64,000 nucleotides of DNA from Flavobacterium indicum GPTSA100-9 = DSM 17447 (GTDB lineage: Bacteria; Bacteroidota; Bacteroidia; Flavobacteriales; Flavobacteriaceae): contig NC_017025.1 in assembly GCF_000455605.1 (NCBI RefSeq), positions 1,736,001-1,800,000 of the forward strand. The letters run 5' to 3'. Positions 43,956-52,865 of this stretch are shown in pieces (the first letter of the stretch is position 1; the number at the start of each line of letters is the position of its first letter). The position numbers were made by a program, and so were the translations under genes. Below the pieces are notes generated by a model. That model did no database searches. It saw only the letters and a list, made by a program, of their open reading frames with translations, and was not told the origin of the DNA.

Positions 43956-44804
43956 CTAAGCTATATCATCTGCATTGTCCATTCTTTTTAGAAGAGTTTC
44001 ATTTAAAGAGGTAATGAATTTTGTTCTTTCGCTCTTTCTGGCTCTTATTTCAAGGAATGCGCGGCGATATTGGCCTAAGTCAATTTCAAAAGTATGTTCA
44101 AAATATTCTGCAATATCTTTTAAGTCAACGGCTCCATTATTAAAAACACCTTCAGAATGTAATGCATATAATAGCTCTGTAAGAGCAACTTTTGAGCCAG
44201 TCCACATCAATTTAATGTTCGGTTTGCGTTGTGATTTTTCACTTATATCTTTGTTATCAATCATAATTAACTGGTTTTCTAAATATAATTGAATTAAGTC
44301 ATTTGCTAAAATTGTTGCTACTTTGAAATCATGTGAGGTTGAAAATGATGTATCCGTTTCAAAATAGTATGAATCTAAAGCAAGTTTAATATCAAATTTT
44401 CCTCTAAGGAAATATTTATAATCAAGATAAGTACTTCCTGATCTATAATATTGATAAAATTCTAATTCACTATCAAAGAATGCTTTTAGTTTTAAAAGTT
44501 CGTTGTTGTTATACTTCTTAAGTATTCTATTCCCTCCATTTGGTTTTTTCATTTCAATTTTATAAACTCGATTGAAATAAATCAATTTTGAAGTGAACTG
44601 TGGTTTTATTTCTTTGAAAAACTTAATTTCTTCAGTTTGAGATTTAAAATTTATTTTAGATGTAACTTTTTTAAGTTCTTTAATTGATTTTAGAATTATT
44701 GCAATAGCTTGCTCACATTTCTTTATTTGATCATCAATCTCTAAATCAATGAAGTTGAGTTGTTCATTGAGGTTATTTAGTAAGGTAGTATATTTTGAAT
44801 TCAA
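43956..44804 (-). CDS. RteC-family protein
   Basis: A 282-residue protein with the RteC signature in its C-terminal half: KLMWTGSKVALTELLYALHSEGVFNNG, IAEYFEHTFEIDLGQYRRAFLEIRARKSERTKFI and LLKRMDNADD. RteC activates the excision operon of CTnDOT and relatives. The N-terminal half is a helical region (LNEQLNFIDLEIDDQIKKCEQAIAIIL). The only plausible start is a TTG at 44804; the frame is open only seven codons further and holds no ATG. It marks the right end of the virus-like element. Confidence 0.82.
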   Translation of the reverse strand: MNSKYTTLLNNLNEQLNFIDLEIDDQIKKCEQAIAIILKSIKELKKVTSKINFKSQTEEIKFFKEIKPQFTSKLIYFNRVYKIEMKKPNGGNRILKKYNNNELLKLKAFFDSELEFYQYYRSGSTYLDYKYFLRGKFDIKLALDSYYFETDTSFSTSHDFKVATILANDLIQLYLENQLIMIDNKDISEKSQRKPNIKLMWTGSKVALTELLYALHSEGVFNNGAVDLKDIAEYFEHTFEIDLGQYRRAFLEIRARKSERTKFITSLNETLLKRMDNADDIA

Positions 44805-44883
44805 AGGGTTATAAATAACAAGTGTTCAATAATTCTCTTTTCTAATATCTCTTTGATATTGTTTTTATATGTCAGCTTTCAAA

Positions 44884-45495
44884 TTAATTAATTTTATAAT
44901 TTACGGATAGTGTGGCTAATCCCATCCATCCTTCACCTACATTTTCACCACGAGTTATAACATTGAATTCTCTTCCAAAACCTAATGATGCTCCAGCATT
45001 CCATTTTTCATTTAAATTGAATAAATAACCTCCGTTAACCCAAGGCTGAATAACTAAATTATATGTTTTACCCTCTGTTGGATTTACTGTATTTAAACCA
45101 TCTTTCCAATCTGTCCACATGTTCCAAGTATCAACAGAAGCTCCAATTATAAAGTTTCCTTTTCCAGAAGGAAAATAACGAACAATTCCTAAAGTACCTC
45201 CAAAACCTGTAGCCACTTCATTATCATTATACTCACTAAAATCTTTACGGTCTGCAAAATTGCCTCCAACTCTTAAACGTAATGCCCAATTGTCATTTAG
45301 AAAAATATTGGATGTAATCATTGTCATTATTCCAGCTGGATATAATTGTAATTCTGTACCTAACTCGACTTTGTTTTTACTACTTATTTCATCATTTTCC
45401 AAATTATTTTGTGCTTGTGAAAAAGATGAAAATAGCAACCCAAAAAAAATAAGTGATTTTGAGATTGCCAAAAATGATTTTTTTTCCATGTTCAA
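44884..45495 (-). CDS. Outer-membrane beta-barrel-like protein
   Basis: A 203-residue protein with signal peptide (FSQAQ near residue 29) and repeated amphipathic strands (VELGTELQLYPAGIMTMIT, ALRLRVGGNFA, TLGIVRYFPSG, SLGFGREFNVI) ending in LSVNYKIN, as in small outer-membrane barrels. It is the last gene of a minus-strand group with thioredoxin and OsmC genes. Ligand or role unknown. Confidence 0.68.
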   Translation of the reverse strand: MNMEKKSFLAISKSLIFFGLLFSSFSQAQNNLENDEISSKNKVELGTELQLYPAGIMTMITSNIFLNDNWALRLRVGGNFADRKDFSEYNDNEVATGFGGTLGIVRYFPSGKGNFIIGASVDTWNMWTDWKDGLNTVNPTEGKTYNLVIQPWVNGGYLFNLNEKWNAGASLGFGREFNVITRGENVGEGWMGLATLSVNYKIN

Positions 45496-45516
45496 TTTTT
45501 TTAATGATAAAAACTT

Positions 45517-45544
45517 AAAGCATTAGTTAATTAACTAATGCTTT
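45517..45544. terminator. Perfect 28-base palindrome between thioredoxin and OMP genes
   Basis: AAAGCATTAGTTAA and its exact complement without a loop, followed on the minus strand by AAGTTTTTATC. It can act as a terminator for the thioredoxin gene, or as an operator for the OMP gene, whose start codon is 22 bases away. Confidence 0.6.
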
Positions 45545-45588
45545 AATATCAAATACTAACTAGTTTGGGGCAAAAAAGGTAAATTTGA

Positions 45589-46029
45589 TTAGGGAATAAT
45601 TCTTTTCCCAAAATTTATTAAAATATGTGGTTTTTGAAATCCTGTTGTTCTAGTTTTTACTTCCCCATGACCATCAATTATTAGTAAAGATGGGTAGGAA
45701 CGAATATTATATTTTCTAATTAATTCTTGACCTTCTGAAGTTTCTCCATCTATGGCTATATTTATAAAGTTGGCATTAAAATAGTTACCTACTTCTTCAT
45801 CTTTAAAGGTTGTTTTTTTAAGCTGTTTACAAGGTCCACACCAAGTAGCATATACATCAAGAAAAATTGGTTTTTTAAGCTCTTGAGATTTTAGTAAAGC
45901 TTGATGAAAATTTCCATCAAAAAATTGTATCCCTTTATCTACTGAAATATCTTCAGTTTTAGGTTTTTTGAAACTATAAATTCCAAAAATTACAGCAATA
46001 GTCAAAATGGTGAAAATTAGTGTTTTCAT
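45589..46029 (-). CDS. Exported thioredoxin-family protein
   Basis: A 146-residue protein with an N-terminal signal or anchor segment (LIFTILTIAVIFGIYSF), then a thioredoxin fold with active site ATWCGPCKQLKK (Cys64-Cys67) and cis-Pro in IRSYPSLLII. It should act in the periplasm as a thiol reductase or oxidase. It follows the OsmC gene by 18 bases, so both probably respond to the same stress. Confidence 0.85.
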   Translation of the reverse strand: MKTLIFTILTIAVIFGIYSFKKPKTEDISVDKGIQFFDGNFHQALLKSQELKKPIFLDVYATWCGPCKQLKKTTFKDEEVGNYFNANFINIAIDGETSEGQELIRKYNIRSYPSLLIIDGHGEVKTRTTGFQKPHILINFGKRIIP

Positions 46030-46047
46030 AATGTCAATTTTTTTAAT

Positions 46048-46473
46048 TTATACAAATTCAACTTGATTTAGATTTTTTGCTTTTTCAATGTTCCAATCTC
46101 CCTCAATCATTCTATGAACATAACATGCATCTGCTTGATTAAGTAATTCTTGACGTTGTTCATCGTTAATATTACCTTCAATTGAAATGGCCACTTTAAT
46201 TGTTGTTGATAATTTACCATCTTCTCCTCTTTTCACAACTTGATCTAATTCGGCCTCTACATTTCCAATTTCCCAGTTATTTTTACGTGCAATAAAACGA
46301 ACAGTTGCTACTTTGCACATTCCAATACTCGAGAGTATTAAATCAGTAGGTGAAAATCCTAAATCAGTTCCTTTACTATTTGTTGGCTCGTCTCCTAAAA
46401 TACTATGTCTTCCATTATTTATTACAGTTTGATATCCTGTAGGCAAGTTTATTAGTTTAATTTTTGTGGGCAT
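46048..46473 (-). CDS. OsmC/Ohr-family thiol peroxidase-like protein
   Basis: A 141-residue cytosolic protein of the OsmC family, which reduces organic hydroperoxides with a Cys pair. Both cysteines are present: LSSIGMCKVATVRFIARK and DACYVHRMIEGDW. The pattern resembles the YhfA/OsmC branch more than Ohr. Upstream (46474-46599) lies a 126-base spacer before the TonB receptor gene. Confidence 0.85.
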   Translation of the reverse strand: MPTKIKLINLPTGYQTVINNGRHSILGDEPTNSKGTDLGFSPTDLILSSIGMCKVATVRFIARKNNWEIGNVEAELDQVVKRGEDGKLSTTIKVAISIEGNINDEQRQELLNQADACYVHRMIEGDWNIEKAKNLNQVEFV

Positions 46474-46599
46474 AATTTATTATTTGCAGTTATTAATTTA
46501 TGTTATAGTCGTAAGTAAATTCTTTTCCTGACAACATTACATTAATTTTATTTTATAGTTGTTTGATTAAAATTCATTTTATATTCATCATTTAAATTT

Positions 46600-49500
46600 C
46601 TAAAAATAAAAACTCAATCCAAGTTGTGCTTGCCATTTAGAATTTATAGTATCTACTAACCATGGTTTGCTATTTGGATTATGGAATTGATAAACTGGTT
46701 TTTCATTTTCAATTTTGATGAAATCCAGTATCGCATAACCAGAATTATTAATGTTTGGAACATAATATTGTGTGCCAAATTCTTTATTAATTAAATTAGC
46801 AACATTAAAAATGTCAAGTGAAATTTCTAATCGATTATTTTTGAGCTTTTTTTCAAAAATAAATTTTGCATCTACTTGATGATTCCAAGGTGTTCTTGCT
46901 CCATTTCTTTCAGCATATTTTCCTCTTCTTGATTTTAAATAATTATCATTATTGATATAATTATCTAATTGATTCCATTGTTCTTGAGCTGTAATCAGAA
47001 TTCCATTACTATTGATGAAATCTTGCAAAACAATTTCAGATTGGTTATTTGGAACATAAATTATATCATTCTTTGCAGAACCATCTCTATTCATATCCCC
47101 TTCATAAACATAAGAAAAAGGACTGCCCGATTTTCCATTATAAATAAATCCTAACTTAAATTTTGATTCTTTAAAAGGGATTTCAAAAAAATGATATGAA
47201 CTAATTTTATGCCTTAAATCAAAATTTGAAAAAGACAATTTAGGGTTATTAGCTACTAATGCTTGATTCCACTCATAATTAGCTGCATGAGAGTTCCTTA
47301 CCGTACTGCTTATATCTTTACTCATTCCAAATGTATATCCTAAAAATCCTGTATAAAAACTATTTGATTTAGAAATGCTTAGTGTACCATTATATCTATA
47401 CCCTTTATCCGTATTCGTTAATAGGAACACATTTGTAAAATTTGGATTAACTTTTACATTATCTCCAGTTTGAGTATAATAAGGGCGATTATCAGCTCCG
47501 TTAAAATTTGATAACGTTGATTCTTTTCTATTTATAGATTGAAAATATAATCCTTGTACAACTTTAGAATAATTTAAATCAAGTGATAAGATTGTATTAT
47601 TTTTAAGTTTTAGATCAAAATTTAAATTGGTCTTCCAATCTCGGGGTAAATTAAAACCATTATCAACTAAATTAATTTCAGTTAACGGTCTCGACTGTAG
47701 ACTTTCTAAATCACTAAGATTTTCGGTAATTGGAAGATTTGAAGTTGGTCGGTAATCAATATTAAAATATTTTGTTCCTGAAATGTAGTGCGAATAAGCA
47801 TACCATACAAAAGGCATTCGACCTGTAAATAGTCCTGAACCGCCTTTCAAAGTTAATTTACTATTTATGTTATAGATAAAACCAACTCTTGGATTAATTT
47901 GAGGTTTGCTATTGATTTTATTTTCATATTTAGCAAATTCAGGTGTGTTTTTTACTTCATTACTTATTGGAAAATCACCAGGGTGAAATTGAGTATCAAT
48001 TCTTAAACCTGCTAATACACTAAATTTATCCGAAATTTTTAAATCATCTTGAAAATAGATTCCTGATAGAATAACACTATAATCGGCAGATGGATTATTT
48101 TTATTAAAGTTAAAGTCATTATTCTCAATATTGTAAACACCTCGAACTCGATTTGGCTTATCATTTAAAAAATCATCAACCGATTTGTATTGCCATCTTC
48201 CATTAAATGCTGTTAAAAATCTATATTCAATTGCATTAATTTCTGTAGAAGTTCCTAATGTAAAAGTATGATTGTTTTTTACATAAGTAACATTGTCAGT
48301 TATTTGAGTTGTTTTTAAATTTAAACCATATATAGCAGCTTCCCTATAAGTACCTGCAAAAATGGTATTTGATGTATTATCAATAATTTCTAAATGAGGA
48401 AAAACACGACCATTAAAAGTTCTGTCATCATTAACGGTTGAGTAAGATAGAATGAGTTTATTATTCCAATTAGAATTAAAATTACTTTTCAATTCGCCAA
48501 CCAAACTATTTGTTGTTGAATTGTGTCGATATCCTTGATTACCAAAATTAAATACATTAGTAGTCCACTCTAAATTATCAGCATATGCTGTTACAAAATT
48601 ATTTCGCAGCGTTAACTTATGCTTCTCAGAAATGGAATAATCAAAACGTAAGAATAGTTTAGTGTTTTTGCGCTCTAGATCAACATTTTGAAAAGCTCCT
48701 GGGTCATAATTGTATTGTGACATTAATTTATCTCTAATAGAATTTATCGTTGATAAGGATATATTTGAATTGGTTGAACCTGGAGCATTTAAAACAGGCT
48801 CTTTTCTATATGAGAATTCTGCGTTGAAAAAATAGAAAAGTTTGTCTTTTAGTATAGGACCACCTATAGAAGCACCAATTTGGTTGTCAAAAAAAGTAGA
48901 TTCAGGTTGTTTTACTCCATCTGCATATCTTCCGGTCATCCATCTATTTTTCATAAAATTATATGCATTTCCTTCTGTTTTATTCTTGCCATACTTGGTT
49001 ACAGCATTTATACTTGCTCCTGTAAAATTACCAAGTGTAACATCAAATGGTGCTGTTTTAATAGACAAAGCACTTATAGCACCAAAACCTATCGGTTGAG
49101 TTCCTGCAAGTCCTCCAGGCGTTCCAGAAGCTACAGAACCTGCGGCACCACTTGAAGGTTCTTGGAATCCTAAAACATCATTTGTTGCACTACCATCAAT
49201 ACTTAAATTATTAAATCTATAATTAGCGCCGCCAAATGAATTTAAATTTGCATCTGGTAATAAACGAGTTGCATCTTGAATACTTCTGTTTATCGTAGGT
49301 AAATTATTGAGTAATTCCATCTTTAACTTTTGCTCATTTCCTTTTTTTTGACCAATAGTGGAAGTTACAATGACTTCATTCAAGATTTCTGATTTTTCAA
49401 TTAATTGTATTTCTAAAGTTAAGGCTTGACCCAATAAAATTGTTAAATTATTCTGTATGAAATCATTAAAACCTATGTAAGATATTTTGACTTTATAATT

Positions 49501-49716
49501 TGCATCAGGAGGCAGTTGATTAAAAAAGAAAAAACCATTTTCTTGACTTATTGTATGGAATTTATTTCCTGTATTTTCTTGTATAACTTCTACATGTGCA
49601 AATGCAATTGGAGCATTCTGTTCATCTTTAATCTTTCCTTTTAGAATACCAGTAGTCTCTTGTGCAAAATTCTGGAATGTAATTAAAAACAAACAATAGC
49701 AAATAATTCTTTTCAT
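46600..49716 (-). CDS. TonB-dependent receptor with carboxypeptidase-regulatory-like domain (Oar type)
   Basis: A 1038-residue outer-membrane transporter. Signal peptide (to about residue 18), a CarboxypepD_reg-like beta-sandwich (TGILKGKIKDEQNAPIAFAHVEV..., about 20-110), a plug domain (QKLKMELLNNLPTINRSIQDATRLLP..., about 125-230) and a 22-strand-type barrel ending in AQLGLSFYF, with the terminal aromatic residue. The substrate is not predictable. The next gene upstream is the mercury-type pair, separated by a terminator. Confidence 0.88.
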   Translation of the reverse strand: MKRIICYCLFLITFQNFAQETTGILKGKIKDEQNAPIAFAHVEVIQENTGNKFHTISQENGFFFFNQLPPDANYKVKISYIGFNDFIQNNLTILLGQALTLEIQLIEKSEILNEVIVTSTIGQKKGNEQKLKMELLNNLPTINRSIQDATRLLPDANLNSFGGANYRFNNLSIDGSATNDVLGFQEPSSGAAGSVASGTPGGLAGTQPIGFGAISALSIKTAPFDVTLGNFTGASINAVTKYGKNKTEGNAYNFMKNRWMTGRYADGVKQPESTFFDNQIGASIGGPILKDKLFYFFNAEFSYRKEPVLNAPGSTNSNISLSTINSIRDKLMSQYNYDPGAFQNVDLERKNTKLFLRFDYSISEKHKLTLRNNFVTAYADNLEWTTNVFNFGNQGYRHNSTTNSLVGELKSNFNSNWNNKLILSYSTVNDDRTFNGRVFPHLEIIDNTSNTIFAGTYREAAIYGLNLKTTQITDNVTYVKNNHTFTLGTSTEINAIEYRFLTAFNGRWQYKSVDDFLNDKPNRVRGVYNIENNDFNFNKNNPSADYSVILSGIYFQDDLKISDKFSVLAGLRIDTQFHPGDFPISNEVKNTPEFAKYENKINSKPQINPRVGFIYNINSKLTLKGGSGLFTGRMPFVWYAYSHYISGTKYFNIDYRPTSNLPITENLSDLESLQSRPLTEINLVDNGFNLPRDWKTNLNFDLKLKNNTILSLDLNYSKVVQGLYFQSINRKESTLSNFNGADNRPYYTQTGDNVKVNPNFTNVFLLTNTDKGYRYNGTLSISKSNSFYTGFLGYTFGMSKDISSTVRNSHAANYEWNQALVANNPKLSFSNFDLRHKISSYHFFEIPFKESKFKLGFIYNGKSGSPFSYVYEGDMNRDGSAKNDIIYVPNNQSEIVLQDFINSNGILITAQEQWNQLDNYINNDNYLKSRRGKYAERNGARTPWNHQVDAKFIFEKKLKNNRLEISLDIFNVANLINKEFGTQYYVPNINNSGYAILDFIKIENEKPVYQFHNPNSKPWLVDTINSKWQAQLGLSFYF

Positions 49717-49774
49717 TCTTTTAAATTAGTTTTTTCTATAGTCGATATTTAAATTAATTCCTGACAAAAAAAAA

Positions 49775-49794
49775 CACCACAATTTCTTGTGGTG
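49775..49794 (-). terminator. Terminator of the MerTP/GDCCVxC operon
   Basis: CACCACAA pairs with TTGTGGTG over a 4-base loop, and the minus strand continues with nine T residues. Confidence 0.85.
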
Positions 49795-49870
49795 CTCTTC
49801 CAATTGAAGCAATTTTCAACATAACTAAATTTATTTTGTAAATTTACCTATTAGATCACGTTAAACTAAT

Positions 49871-50086
49871 TTATTTACTTTTACAACAATCTTTTTTCTC
49901 TTGAATGGAAGGACAATCAACGCTACCATAACTACAAAAGACACAGCAATCACCATCTAATGGGCGTAAAATTTTTTTACAATTTTCGCACTCATAAAAG
50001 AATTGACAAGCATCAGTAGGCATTATTTCGTCTTTTTTATGTCTACATTCTGGGCAAGTTATGATTGATATTAATTGTGTTTTCAT
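49871..50086 (-). CDS. GDCCVxC-motif small protein (mercury-associated)
   Basis: A 71-residue cysteine-rich protein with the hallmark GDCCVFCSYGSVDCPS (about residues 45-60), two CxxC/CxNC pairs near the N-terminus (CPECRHKK, CENCKK) and a final DCCK. The family includes selenocysteine versions and accompanies mercury transport proteins; here the position is Cys. Its start overlaps the merTP stop by 4 bases. It probably binds or passes thiophilic metal ions. Confidence 0.8.
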   Translation of the reverse strand: MKTQLISIITCPECRHKKDEIMPTDACQFFYECENCKKILRPLDGDCCVFCSYGSVDCPSIQEKKDCCKSK

Positions 50087-50718
50087 TTTGTTTGTTTTTT
50101 ATCAATTATTGTATAACCTGTAATATTAATCGATTTTTCTAATTCTGAAATGGAAGTTTTGCTGTTGTCAAATTTTACATTCACACTTCCTTCTTTACTA
50201 TTGGCAGAAACAGTTACAATTCCAGGTAATTTATTTACTTCATTTTTAATGTGTTCTTCACAACTAGAGCAAGTCATTCCGTTTACATTAAATTTTGCCT
50301 CTTTTATGTTTTCAGAAGAAACTACAACTGGATTTTTTTCAACTTTTGGATAAAAAATATGCCCGTAATAAGGAAATGCCATCATTATCAATGAAAATAC
50401 AGTTACAATACCTAAAAACATTTTGGTTTGTATAAATGATTGATTTTCAACTTCATCACAATTGCATTGTATTCTTTCAGTTTTTCTAGGTTCTAGTCTT
50501 TGATACCAAGCAAAAACTAAAACTAAAATAGTTATACCTAATAAAAAAGGGCGAAAAGATTCCAACCACGAAAAAGTAGATGCAACTCCAGATGCTCCCG
50601 AAATTAGAGCCAATACTGGTGTAATACAGCACAATGAAGCAGTTATTGCTGATAAAATGCTTGTTAAAGCTAATTTTCCAGATTCTTTCATTTCTACATT
50701 ATTTTTAAAATTAGTCAC
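50083..50718 (-). CDS. Mercuric transport fusion protein MerTP
   Basis: A 211-residue fusion. The N-terminal MerT-like part has three membrane spans and the Cys30-Cys31 pair in LCCITPVLALISG; CNC at residues 85-87 could relay the ion. The C-terminal MerP/HMA domain has NGMTCSSCEEHI (Cys150, Cys153). It would move Hg(II) or a similar soft metal into the cytosol. No merA reductase, merB or merR is visible nearby, so detoxification must finish elsewhere or the substrate differs. Confidence 0.85.
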   Translation of the reverse strand: MTNFKNNVEMKESGKLALTSILSAITASLCCITPVLALISGASGVASTFSWLESFRPFLLGITILVLVFAWYQRLEPRKTERIQCNCDEVENQSFIQTKMFLGIVTVFSLIMMAFPYYGHIFYPKVEKNPVVVSSENIKEAKFNVNGMTCSSCEEHIKNEVNKLPGIVTVSANSKEGSVNVKFDNSKTSISELEKSINITGYTIIDKKQTK

Positions 50719-50721
50719 ATA

Positions 50722-51465
50722 CTATTGCAAATCCTGACAATTACTGATCATTTTCTGATTTTCCTGATATAGTGGATGTTTAGAAATTATTTCTAGAATA
50801 GTAGCGGGATTCATATATCTTTCACTTTCTTGATCAGTTGATAAATTTACTGCTCCAAGCCAATTTTTTCTTTCAAGGCTTTCTCTTACATTACAACTCC
50901 AATCTAAAAGTTGATAACCCAAACCGTGATTTATGCAGTCTAAATCGGTGTTAAATTCAAAACGATCTAATTTGTTTTTTGAAAAAAGTTGAATAAACCC
51001 AATATGAAAAATTTTAGCAAACCCCTTTTTAGTATAATCAGAAATATGCGACAACTCGTGTCCTAAAACACCAATTTGAGCATTAAAACGTAAATTTTTA
51101 AAAGTAATAGTGTCTAAAATAAGGGTACTTTTTTTACTAATTGTAATAATATAGGTTCTTTTTTTTGGAGAACGGAACATACTAAAAAAAGCTGGCCTTG
51201 TAGCAAGTGGCGTTTCTCTGTTTTTTAATCTGAATTTAATTTTGATGTTTTCAAGTTCTGGGAAATAGGATAATGCAATTAGCATTTGATTTTCATAGTC
51301 AGCTAGCAATGTTTTATGTTTTCCAAATTTTGCTTTCAAACTTGCTAATTTTTCTTTACCAAAGGTGTTTTGATGAAAAGTTTTTATTATTTCTTGGGCA
51401 TTCAAACTATTAGAAAATAAAACTGCTAGTGAAAAAAATAAAACTATTGTAAACCCTTTTTGCAT
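50722..51465 (-). CDS. Exported HExxH metalloprotease-like protein
   Basis: A 247-residue protein with signal peptide (SNSLNAQ near residue 24) and a zinc-protease motif GHELSHISDY (about residue 135-144), followed by a possible third ligand region. No known peptidase family is evident. It lies 3 bases upstream of merTP, so it is part of the same transcript. It may be a periplasmic protease or a degenerate one. Confidence 0.6.
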   Translation of the reverse strand: MQKGFTIVLFFSLAVLFSNSLNAQEIIKTFHQNTFGKEKLASLKAKFGKHKTLLADYENQMLIALSYFPELENIKIKFRLKNRETPLATRPAFFSMFRSPKKRTYIITISKKSTLILDTITFKNLRFNAQIGVLGHELSHISDYTKKGFAKIFHIGFIQLFSKNKLDRFEFNTDLDCINHGLGYQLLDWSCNVRESLERKNWLGAVNLSTDQESERYMNPATILEIISKHPLYQENQKMISNCQDLQ

Positions 51466-51479
51466 AACAGTTAAATAGG

Positions 51480-52157
51480 TTAAATTGAAGCTATTTCAAC
51501 AGGATTATACATTTCAATAATTGCATTTACAATATCTTGAGCTACTTCTTGCTTACTTTTTAACTGAAAGGATTTTAGTGATAATTTTTGGTCGATAATG
51601 CATATTTTGTTTGTGTCATAACCAAATCCTTCATCTTTATTTGGCGAGTTGGAAACAATTAAATCAAAGTTTTTCTTTTTTAATTTTGCCTTGGTATTGT
51701 CTAAAACATTGTTTGTTTCTAAGGCAAAACCAACAGATTTTTGATGTTGCTTTTTTATCTTTCCAAACTCAAATGCAATGTCAATGTTCTTTACAAATTC
51801 AATTGCAATTTCATTTTCAATTTTCTTTATTTTTTGATTATAATTTGTTTTTGGCGTATAATCGGCAACAGCTGCACAAAAAACAGCAATGTCTAAGGTG
51901 TCAAAAAATGGTAAACAAGCATCATACATTTGTTTAGCCGATTTTGCGTGAATAATTTTTTCTTCAGGAAATGAATACGAAATAGTAACAGGACCACTAA
52001 CTAAATAAACATCAGCTCCGAATTGATGTAATGCTTCTGCTATTGCATAACCCATTTTTCCAGACGATTCATTCGATATAAATCGAACAGGATCGAGATA
52101 TTCTCTTGTTGGTCCGGCAGTGATGAGTATCTTTTTGTTTTGTAATAAAGATTTCAT
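51480..52157 (-). CDS. Stand-alone phosphopantothenoylcysteine synthetase domain (CoaB)
   Basis: A 225-residue protein covering only the CoaB half of CoaBC: the nucleotide-binding start ILITAGPTREYLDPVRFISNESSGKMGYAIAE, the VFCAAVADYTP segment and the VGFALETN motif. It would join 4'-phosphopantothenate and cysteine in CoA synthesis, or serve an altered thiol ligase. The CoaC flavoprotein half is absent, and the gene sits between metalloprotease and DUF547 genes of an accessory block rather than among housekeeping genes. Confidence 0.82.
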   Translation of the reverse strand: MKSLLQNKKILITAGPTREYLDPVRFISNESSGKMGYAIAEALHQFGADVYLVSGPVTISYSFPEEKIIHAKSAKQMYDACLPFFDTLDIAVFCAAVADYTPKTNYNQKIKKIENEIAIEFVKNIDIAFEFGKIKKQHQKSVGFALETNNVLDNTKAKLKKKNFDLIVSNSPNKDEGFGYDTNKICIIDQKLSLKSFQLKSKQEVAQDIVNAIIEMYNPVEIASI

Positions 52158-52172
52158 TGAAATTAATTTTTA

Positions 52173-52865
52173 TTAAGAGGAGTAATTTTCTAATTGAGTT
52201 TCCCAACTGTATTTACTAAATAAAAGCTTATATTCTTTTTCCTTAAGGTTTAAAACTTGTTTTAAAAGTGTAAGGATTTTTGTTCTTCCACCAAAATCAC
52301 CTTGATACCAATAGATCAATTTTGAAGTGGTTATTTTTTTGTTTTCATAATCAACAAATGTTTCAGATTCTAAAAATGAAATCATTGCCATTTGTAATTG
52401 ATTATCAATTTTTTCAAGTGTATAAAAAGCTATTGGTGGGCAACTTTTGGCACCGCAATTCAAGGCAAAATGAATGCGGAAATCGAGCTTTGAAACGGCT
52501 AGTGATTTAATGATTTTTGATGCAAAAATATTGGGCAAATAACCAAAGCTTAATTTCCATCGATACTTTCTTAAAATCCCGTGTTCTATGTTGTCTAAGC
52601 TAAACTTTGTGTTAGCTATTGTGATTAACTTTGATTTAAAAATCGATTTTTTGACTAGTTCATTTCTTTTTGCTAATAATTGAAAAAAAGCATTGTAACA
52701 ATTAATCCAAAAAACTTTTTTATCATCATCATTTACTAATTGTTTTTGAAGTTCATCTAGTGTTAATTCTGAAAGTTTTTGCTCATATATAAATGTATTC
52801 TCTTGCATTTTAACTGCTATTAATAATTTTTCAGACAATTGGATAATATTTAATACTTCTTTCAT
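52173..52865 (-). CDS. DUF547-domain protein
   Basis: A 230-residue protein with the DUF547 signatures KVFWINCYNAFFQLL (about residues 50-64) and FRIHFALNCGAKSCPPIAFY (about 130-150). There is no signal peptide. The family is widespread and has been linked to glutathione or thiol-peptide chemistry only by proposals. Its start overlaps the M43 protease gene by 4 bases and its stop lies 15 bases before the CoaB-like gene. Confidence 0.75.
   Translation of the reverse strand: MKEVLNIIQLSEKLLIAVKMQENTFIYEQKLSELTLDELQKQLVNDDDKKVFWINCYNAFFQLLAKRNELVKKSIFKSKLITIANTKFSLDNIEHGILRKYRWKLSFGYLPNIFASKIIKSLAVSKLDFRIHFALNCGAKSCPPIAFYTLEKIDNQLQMAMISFLESETFVDYENKKITTSKLIYWYQGDFGGRTKILTLLKQVLNLKEKEYKLLFSKYSWETQLENYSS

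Larger units (their letters stand above)
29884..44804 (-). mobile_element. Candidate integrated tailless virus-like element (about 15 kb)
   Basis: Some 27 tightly packed genes all lie on the minus strand, from an RteC/HTH control module at the right through replication genes, a terminator with 10-bp repeats, structural-type genes, a lysis cassette and an ArdC-like fusion to a final terminator at the left. Many neighbours overlap by 1-20 bases. There is no terminase, portal, tail, relaxase, Tra or integrase gene that I can recognise. Boundaries are inferred from gene content; no att repeats were found. Confidence 0.6.

Noticed and set aside
29884..44804. Ordinary tailed prophage or conjugative transposon
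   Set aside because: No terminase, portal, tail, tape-measure, relaxase, Tra or integrase gene could be recognised; RteC alone does not make it a conjugative element.
21569..44804. One large island integrated at tRNA-Ser
   Set aside because: The 3' end of the tRNA points to lower coordinates, away from the defence and virus-like genes, and no matching repeat was found at the right end.
30124..44804. Plus-strand open frames opposite the virus-like genes
   Set aside because: They are antisense shadows of well-supported minus-strand genes with low-complexity or Ser/His-rich translations.
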